From NCBI GenBank assembly GCA_947069175.1, contig CAMTDV010000017.1:53763137-53827136 (forward strand): DNA of 64,000 nt, given 5' to 3'. The notes beneath the pieces are model-generated. The model was not told where the DNA came from. It searched no databases and saw nothing but the letters and a program-made list of their open reading frames with translations. The stretch is from Scalesia atractyloides (taxonomy: Eukaryota; Streptophyta; Magnoliopsida; Asterales; Asteraceae). The position numbers and the translations under genes are program-made. Below, in pieces: positions 57,539 through 64,000 of this stretch. The stretch's first letter is position 1; each line of letters starts with the position of its first letter.

Positions 57539-58089
57539 CTGAAAAACAACGTAAAACAATTAGCACGCTTTCCGAGAAAAAGTTAAAAAAATTTCAACAT
57601 TTTCATCAAGTTCGGGCGAACTTGATGTATGTGTGACAAACTGATTTGATCAAGTTCGCCCTAACATGCCTTTCACAACATGTTCAAACATCCAAACATA
57701 AGTTCGGGCGAACTTATACTCAAAACAATTTTCAGGTTTCAATAACACAAGTTCGGGCGAACTTCCATATAGTCTTTCAAAATCAGTTTTTTTTAGGAAG
57801 TTTGGTCGAACATGCACCTGGTTCATTTTTATTCAGGTTTTATGAACAAGTTTGGTCGAACTTGATAACAAGTTAGGCCGAACTTGTCATCTCCTTTAAA
57901 CCAAACCTGCACAGTCTAAACATGATCATTTTAATCAAATTCGAAACATTTTCATGGTCGATTTATGTTATGGATCAAGATTTTAAGCTCAATTAGGTCA
58001 AAAACTTCCTAGATCTATCTGGTTTTAACATTTTAGATATGAAATTTCAATTTTTAGTTCATTTAACAGTTCAAATCTCGAATACACAC
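57539..58089 (-). other. candidate 551-bp intron in aORF of A
   Basis: Donor GCCGAG|GTGTGT at 58089, acceptor GTTGTTTTTCAG|GCT at 57539 with a strong pyrimidine run. Splicing joins MAE in phase 0 to AQEPARV. Seven palindromes lie inside, at 57607-57887. Confidence 0.65.
57607..57887. repeat. aORF intron palindrome array, element A
   Basis: Seven CAAGTTCGNNCGAACTTG-type copies; three have essentially perfect arms, the others one to three changes. Confidence 0.8.
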
Positions 58090-58098
58090 CTCGGCCAT
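58090..58098 (-). pseudogene. aORF exon 1 of element A (MAE)
   Basis: ATGGCCGAG directly followed by GTGTGT. The same nine bases open the D copy at 62484-62476. Confidence 0.6.
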
Positions 58099-58221
58099 TG
58101 ATAGTGGTGTGCAAATCACCAATATCAACTCAAATTTTGGCAGAGTAACGGTACTTTCTTGCCAATTTCACTCAATCGCACTTCTAGGTTAAGTTCGCTT
58201 AAGAGTTTTGTTTTAGTGATA

Positions 58222-58403
58222 ATGAGTTCGGCCGAACTTGCATAGGTATTTATACCTTGGCAAGTTCGGGCGAACTTGATAAACCCAAGACTAAAGCCCA
58301 TCTGAAATCCGGGCGAACTTATCTCTTAAACAACCATTGCAAGTTCGGTCGAACTTGCTTTAATGATAAACTTTATATAGTTTGACAATTAGGCCGAACT
58401 TGT
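58222..58403. promoter_or_regulatory. aORF promoter palindromes, element A
   Basis: Five copies, one on the gene side of the TATA box and four upstream. The two beside the TATA box read GAGTTCGGCCGAACTTG and CAAGTTCGGGCGAACTTG. Confidence 0.8.
58247..58254 (-). promoter_or_regulatory. internal TATA box for aORF, element A
   Basis: TATAAATA on the minus strand in GGTATAAATACC, 149 bp before the exon 1 ATG and between two palindromes. Confidence 0.6.
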
Positions 58404-59154
58404 CAAAACCAAATTCAATTTTTTTCAGTTTTTGCAATTAAGTCCCTGAACTTTCCAACTTTTACAGTTGTAAACATCCACTCAGTTGACCAAGTCCAAG
58501 CTAATGACATTGGTTAACCGATTTGTCTGCCGAGTCCAAGTTAATAACCCTGGTTTGACCCGTTACGAATAAACTGTTGATATTTTCAAAATCAAAGTTT
58601 CAAATTAATGAACTTTTCATCATTTTGGCTTTTCAGATTTTACAGATTAGCTCACAGCCTGTTGTCAATGAGATTCTCACCAGTTCTAGCACCTTACCAG
58701 ACTTCGAAGACCCGTTCTCCAACATTGGTTTGCCGAAAACAATGTAGAAACAAAATCTTTTTGTAAGTTTATGCTAAAACACACTGAAAATCTTTTTGGT
58801 TTTAATCTGTAACGCTGATAAACTATGTACAGAACAAAATAAAGTATGTACAAACATATTTACAGACATATTTTTATGAATTCGTGTCAATGGATCATAT
58901 CAGTTGTATGAGACATATCACCAATACCGTTGACCTTTATAAGACTTTAAGTGTTAAACTCGTTTACCTAGATTGTCGATATATTTGTCCACTTAAACTT
59001 TACCATGTTTCTCAACTGTTTAAAGATATGTTAAGGTTAGATTTATGAAACTTGACTTATCTGCGGTTCCCACTTCTTGAATATACTCCATCATCAAGAT
59101 TCCCTAGATTTCATCTTACAGGTGAATATAGCGTAATTGATATATGTATCTGGG
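58404..59154 (-). other. 3' noncoding region of element A, shortened
   Basis: Collinear with 62785-63540 of D, then jumps to RT at about 59154, so the start of this region is deleted together with the rest of pol. Confidence 0.75.
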
Positions 59155-59935
59155 TTGTCCGACGTACACCTTCTCGCGTAATTTTCCATACATAAAAGTT
59201 GATTTGACATCCAACTAATAGACTTTAAATCCTTTCCATGCTGCGAAAGCAAGGAATATTCGAATAGATTCTAAGCAAGCTACTGGTGCGTAGACTTCTG
59301 TGTAGTCTAACCCTTCCTGCTGGTGAAATCCCTTGACAACAAGCCGAGCTTTGTTTCGAACTATAACTCCTCGATTGTCTCGCTTGCATTTAAAGACCCA
59401 TTTAGTATCAATTGCTTTCTGATTTTTGGGTAGGTCTACAAGCCTCCACACTCCTAACTTCTCTAACTCTAACAGTTCCTCTTGCATTGCTTGTACCCAG
59501 TTTTCATCGCTAAAGCTTCAGAAACACTTTTTGGCTCCATATGGGATATGAAACACGAATAGTAGCAATACTCTTGAATTGGAGCAACATGAGTATAGAA
59601 ACAGCTCAAAGCTTTGTTTATTTGACTCCGTGTTCTCACACCAGCTTGTAATTCGCCTATTACAGAATTTGACGGATGATAAGAATATGATCTTGGCATC
59701 ACTTCGCCTGGTACAACCACAGTATTCTCTTGATTTGTAATATGTTGATCTACCACTACTTCAACTTCAGGAGCACTACTCGGGCTTGCAGATTCATTCA
59801 ATAAACTTGTAATCTACTCTGCTTCTTCATCGGAAGAAGATTCTCCATCGGCATCGAATGTTGGAGCCTCGTCCGAGTCTGAACTCTGTGCTTCAGATTA
59901 GGATTCACTGTAGTATTGTGAAACCTGAGACATTT
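59155..59935 (-). pseudogene. pol: copia linker and RT N-terminal half, element A
   Basis: Acidic linker, MPRSYSYHPSNSVIGELQAG, QINKALSCFYTHVAPIQEY (59801-59469), then MQEELLELEKLGVWRLVDLP and KARLVVKGFHQQEGLDYTEV (59487-59215). The sequence breaks within the region corresponding to YGKVKEEVYVGQP, before the YVDD box, by the deletion at 59154. Confidence 0.88.
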
Positions 59936-60545
59936 TAATCATTTTACAGATTCAAAAGGAGTTTATTTCAAAAACAAATTCAATCCATGATCGATTTCAA
60001 ATTCCTATACAGCTTCTATAAGCGAAACCGTAAACCTGTACGCCAACGAAGGCCGTTTAACACGACGTATACTCCGAGACAATGACACAAGCTTAACACA
60101 CCCTAAATCACCTTTTCATAACTTAGAAATAAGTTTTGGAGGGTTTGATGTGTCAAAAACAAGCTTATTTGATCACAGGGACTAATTACGACAAACTGTG
60201 AAAGTCTGCTGATTCTCACAGCGAGGCACACTACGGAAAAAGACACAAGCCTAACATACCTTAAATATCCTTCACATAACTTAGAAATAAGTTTTGAGGG
60301 CTTCGGTATTGCAAAATCACACTTTTGTAACTTCAGGGGCTATTTTGCAAATTTTGCGAAACTATGCATTTATGCGTAAATCGCTATCCGAAACATGTAC
60401 GGACATCCAAAAAAAAATTTAATCATTGAAATATCATATTTTAGTGATTTGAATGCAAAAATGTCATTCGTTACGCATTTACGGTCATACACGCGTTTGT
60501 TACGCTTTTCGTCATAATTAACCGTAAACCGCGACCGTACGATCA
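59936..60545. other. unidentified 0.6-kb segment between A and D
   Basis: No coding. It contains two diverged direct copies of an about 75-bp unit (near 60085-60160 and 60235-60310), each with CATAACTTAGAAATAAGTTTTG. Possibly a fragment of a gypsy LTR or another repeat. Confidence 0.5.
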
Positions 60546-61978
60546 AACGAACTGACCTCTGGAACATTTTTGGACTTCTTTCTCCTGTGTGCCAGAATTT
60601 TCTTGTGTAACTTCTGCGCTTTTCAACTTTCCTTTATAACGTTTACTGACAACTTTTTGAACTTTGTTTTTTTTTCTTGCCCTTTGTATGAGGAGAACCA
60701 ATGGTTTTAGTTGTAGAGACTGTTGCAGACTTAGACCTTTTTGCCTTTTTCTTCGGTCTTTCTTCATCAGATACTTTCTCAAGATTTGAATCAAAATCAG
60801 CATCCATTTCTTTTTCTTTTTCAGTTGCTATTCCTGCTGCTGTCTTTTCAGGTTCTTTCACATGTTCTTCATCAGAATCATCTTCATTTTCAGAAGTTGC
60901 TGAAATAACATCTTCCTGTGTAGCTTTCTCAGTCTCTTGACTTTCGATAACGATTGCTGCACTCGAACCTGCTTCAGTTTGAACGTTCTCAGCTTCATCT
61001 TCATCAACGAGCATAGTATCAATTTTCTTTGCAGCTTGTTTCTTCTTTGGCTTTTCAACTTCGGCTTTTAAGAACCATTCACTTCTAGCTTTCGGCTTGA
61101 AGTCATTCAACCATTCTTTTTCAGCATTAAGCTCTTTTTCATCATCGCTTCCGTCTTTTCTCCATTTGTTTTCAGGCGGCGCAATGTAGTTTAAATCTTT
61201 GATAGCTCCGAAAACTGGTTTAGCCACTGGTGCTGACGCTTGTTTCTGAAACTTTAAGAACTTCTTCATCGTTGTCTCATCAAGATGAACTAGGTATAAC
61301 ACATCGTTTGGATCTCATGCAATATTTGTGTACTTCTCATCTATTAGCATTTGTACGAATCTTAGATAGAGACACAACCTTGAATCCTCCATATTCTTTG
61401 ACGTATGAGTGAAAACCAGCTTGGAATAGTTGAACGGCTTTTTTCAGAATAAGTGTCATTGCCATACAGGCCAAATAATCTTGAACATCATCAAGACCCG
61501 CCTTTCGATGACTAAATGTATGAATGATTGCATGCATGAGGAGCTTGTAAGGATTAGGCACTTCCCCTTTCTTTAACGTCGGCTTATTCACGCTTCCCTT
61601 ATAGCCCATACGAAAGAAACAGCCATGAACCATCTTTTCATCAAGAAATATCGGATCATCTTTATCATCATTGAACTGCAGGATTCGTCGAATATCATCT
61701 TCAGTCACAGTGATTGGTTTGACTTCATTGCCGACTTGCACAGATGAAATAATATACTTCTGATCATCATTTATACTTGCGTTCATCCAGAAATGATCCG
61801 TGTGAGATCTGTGTGAAACTGTGCGCTCTGTGATAGCTCGATGAATAGGGCTTTCTTTCAAAAACTTCAAAATACTCTCGTAATCCTTCAAAGATGGAGA
61901 TATAGTCTTATCGAGCGTAATACAAGTATTGTGTGACTTAGAAAATTCTATTGCAATTACCTTCGATGGTTCTTGAGA
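60546..61978 (-). pseudogene. aORF of element D, N-terminal part
   Basis: Frames 61999-61337 and 61302-60643. N-terminal domain as in A (EFSKSHNTCITLDKT, ITVTEDDIRRILQF, GCFFRMGYKGSVNK, LLMHAIIHTFSHRKAGLDDV), then WFLKAEVEKPKKKQAAKK, a long acidic stretch and a lysine-rich NLS-like run (ERPKKKAKRSKS; KGKKKKQ). Compared with A this copy is less broken in the middle. The coiled-coil and C-terminal domains are missing. A stop separates the two frames near 61310. Confidence 0.8.
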
Positions 61979-62046
61979 ATGAAAAACAACGCAAAACAAT
62001 TAGCACGCTTATCGAGAAAAAACTTCAAAATTTTCTAACACATTCA

Positions 62047-62277
62047 TCAAGTTCGGGCGAACTTGAGAAGTGTTAAAATATTCTGTTGTTATCAAGTTCG
62101 CCCGAACATGTATCAACCACATGTTCAATATAACTTTTCTAAGTTCGGGCGAACTTATATCTTATCACATCATTCATCATGTCTAAGTTCGGTCGAACAT
62201 GCTCTTTTATCAGCTTTTAAAAGATTTTTATGCAAGTCCGGTTGATCTTGATAACAAGTCTGGCCGAACTTGTCATC
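62047..62277. repeat. aORF leader palindromes, element D
   Basis: Six copies matching those of A in order and centre bases, with more arm mutations. Confidence 0.8.
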
Positions 62278-62475
62278 TTCTTCATACCAAACCTGTTCAA
62301 CATGACAACAATCATTTTAATCAAATTCAAGACAATTCCATGGTCGGTTTTAAGTGTTAATCATGATTTTTAGTTTGATTTGATCATTAAACCCCTAGAT
62401 CTAACCAATTTTAGCATCTTAGATCTGAAATTTCAAATTCGAGTTCAAAATACAGTCCAATGTTCAAATCTATAC

Positions 62476-62484
62476 CTCGGCCAT
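62476..62484 (-). pseudogene. aORF exon 1 of element D (MAE)
   Basis: ATGGCCGAG|GTATAG. The donor is fine, but the matching acceptor at 61980-61979 reads AT instead of AG (TTTTTCAT). Confidence 0.55.
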
Positions 62485-62611
62485 TGTAGTTGGTGTGCCA
62501 ATCACCAAAAACAAATCAAATTTGGGCAGAGTAACGACTTAATCTTACCAAAATCACAACTTCGCTCAATATCTCAAGTTTGCTCACTGAGTTTGAATAT
62601 CAGACAAATGA

Positions 62612-62780
62612 GTTCGGCCGAACTTGCAAGTTCGGGTGAACTTGTTGAGCCCAAAACTATCAAGCCCATCATAAGTCTGGGCGAACTTGAGTTAAAAACA
62701 AACAACCATCTCTTGCAAGTTCGGTCGAACTTGCTGGAATGTTATACATGATTCTGTTTAGCAAGTTCAGCCGAACTTGC
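62612..62780. promoter_or_regulatory. aORF promoter palindromes, element D, TATA deleted
   Basis: Five copies in the same order as in A. The about 20 bases with TATAAATA that separate the first two copies in A are absent here, so the two palindromes abut. Confidence 0.75.
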
Positions 62781-62784
62781 CAAA

Positions 62785-64000
62785 CACAAATTCAAACTTT
62801 TTCCAAATTTTGAATTTTAACCCCTGAACTTTCCAACTTTTTCCAACTATGAAAATCCACTCAGTTGACCAAGTCCAAGCTAACAACCTTGGTTAATAGA
62901 TTTGTCTGCCGAGTTCAAGTTAATGACCCCGGTTTGACCGGTTACGAACAAACTGTTGATATTTTCAAAATCAAAGTTTCAAATTAATGAACTTTTAATC
63001 ATTTTGACTTTTCAGATTTTAAATATTAGCTCCCAGGCTGTTGCCAAAGAGATTCCCACCAGTTCTAGCATCTTACCAGACTTCGAAGACTCGTTCTCCA
63101 ACATTGGTTTGCTGAAAACGATGTAGAAAAAAATCTTTTTGTATTTTTGTAAGTTTATGCTAAAACACACTGAAAATATTTTTGATTTTAATCTATAAAG
63201 CTGATAAACTATGTATAGAACAATGTAAACTATGTATAAACATATTTACAGACATATTTTTGTGAATTCGTGTCTAAAGGATCATATCATTTGATTGAGA
63301 CATATCACTAGTACCGTTGACCTTTAGATGACTTTAAGTTTTAAACTCGTTTACCTAAATTGTCAATATGTTTGTCCACTAAAACTTTACCACATTTCTC
63401 AACTGTTTCAAGATATGTTAAGGTATGGATTTTGAAACTTGACTTATATGTGGTTCCCACTTCTTGAATATACTCCCGTATCAAGATTCCCTAGATTTCA
63501 TCTTACAGGTGAATATAGCGTAACTGATATATGTATCTGGGTAATACGAGACCTTGAGAGCTCCGGTTAGTACTACCGTACAGACAAAGAGATGAAGGCT
63601 CGTCTTTAGGTGTGTTCACTGCAAATGAATTTTGATCTTTCGATACTTTTCAAGTTCGCATGCAGTTTGGGGTTTATAGCGAAAGTATTATACAAGTTCT
63701 AGGCTATTGCTTCCACAAAATCAGAAGAACTTGTATAATATCCCAGATATCAACTATCTATAAAGACCTCGTATCTCAGAATCAGGCAATATCTCAAACG
63801 AAATTTTGGAGTACTAAGTCCATATATCCAAGATGTTAATCCACAAAATTAAGCAGTTGTTAAATTTAGTTTATATCTCGAAAACAGTTTACTGAACGTG
63901 TTAAGCCTATCGACGCATCCACAGTAAGACTCGTTTATCACTTTTAAACTTTCCATTTCTTTAGTATACTGTGATAGTCCACTGATGTACTATCATTTCC
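62785..64000 (-). other. 3' noncoding region of element D
   Basis: Noncoding sequence shared with elements 5, A and B. The conserved hairpin lies at 63972-63995. Confidence 0.7.

Larger units (their letters stand above)
38741..59935 (-). mobile_element. copia element A (-), interrupted by element B
   Basis: Reading leftwards: deleted RT (59935-59155), shortened 3' noncoding region, aORF promoter, aORF (to 54957, then 40515-39214), polypurine tract 39148-39160 and 3' LTR 38741-39147. Element B occupies 40516-54956. The 5' half is missing or beyond the window. A sits inside C2. Confidence 0.85.
60546..64000 (-). mobile_element. copia element D (A-like), internal part
   Basis: 3' noncoding region (64000-62785), palindrome cluster, aORF leader and N-terminal aORF. 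Collinear with 55.9-59.1 kb of A, but truncated on the left at about 60545 and running off the window on the right. Confidence 0.85.

Noticed and set aside
54957..57559. aORF as a retroviral-type envelope gene
   Set aside because: Position after pol fits, but I see no signal peptide, membrane span or glycoprotein-like cysteine pattern; NLS-like and coiled regions argue against it.

Overview
This 64 kb window is nested, decayed plant LTR-retrotransposon sequence. I see no host protein-coding gene, rRNA or tRNA gene. Ty1/copia and Ty3/gypsy proteins, initiator-Met-tRNA primer sites, polypurine tracts, LTRs bounded TG...CA and 5-bp target duplications point to a large-genome flowering plant. The gag/pol wording and the long-LTR gypsy elements make Asteraceae my best guess (inference). 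Almost every reading frame carries stops or frameshifts.

Layout. 1-5876: 5'-truncated copia element (+) whose integrase is split by a copia solo LTR (4118-4743, TSD CTTCC). 5877-10517: a gag-only copia derivative (+) with 5' LTR, primer site and a truncated 3' LTR. 10518-37423: a poorly coding host region (called H) ending in a gypsy-type polypurine tract and LTR start at 35322. Into H have gone a small non-autonomous copia-type element C (11407-14730, -), a gypsy solo LTR (16364-19242, TSD TCGAT) and a complete gypsy element G with about 4-kb LTRs (19384-33367, +, TSD ATACT). 37424-38740: one end of a second element of the C type (C2). It is interrupted by copia element A (-), whose additional 3' ORF (aORF) is interrupted by a complete copia element B (40516-54956, -). 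A resumes at 54957 and ends at a deleted RT near 59935. 59936-60545 is unidentified. 60546-64000 is a second A-like copy (D, -).

The unusual part is a system shared by the copia elements. Short near-perfect palindromes with the core TTCG-NN-CGAA occur in clusters at fixed places: in LTR U3 just upstream of the TATA box, in the leader between primer site and gag, and around the start of the aORF that follows pol. Elements 5, C, C2, A and D use CAAG arms (CAAGTTCGNNCGAACTTG). Element B uses A/T arms (ATTTTCGNNCGAAAAT) at all equivalent places. In A and B the aORF has its own TATA box beside a palindrome cluster, a three-codon first exon (MAE or MGK), a GT...AG intron with more palindromes, and a second exon encoding a protein with a conserved N-terminal domain, a basic NLS-like region, a coiled coil and a conserved C-terminal domain. 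This looks like an internally promoted, spliced second gene, possibly encoding the protein that reads the palindromes. Copy D has lost both the aORF TATA box and the splice acceptor. The gypsy LTRs carry their own candidate intron, conserved in position between two families.
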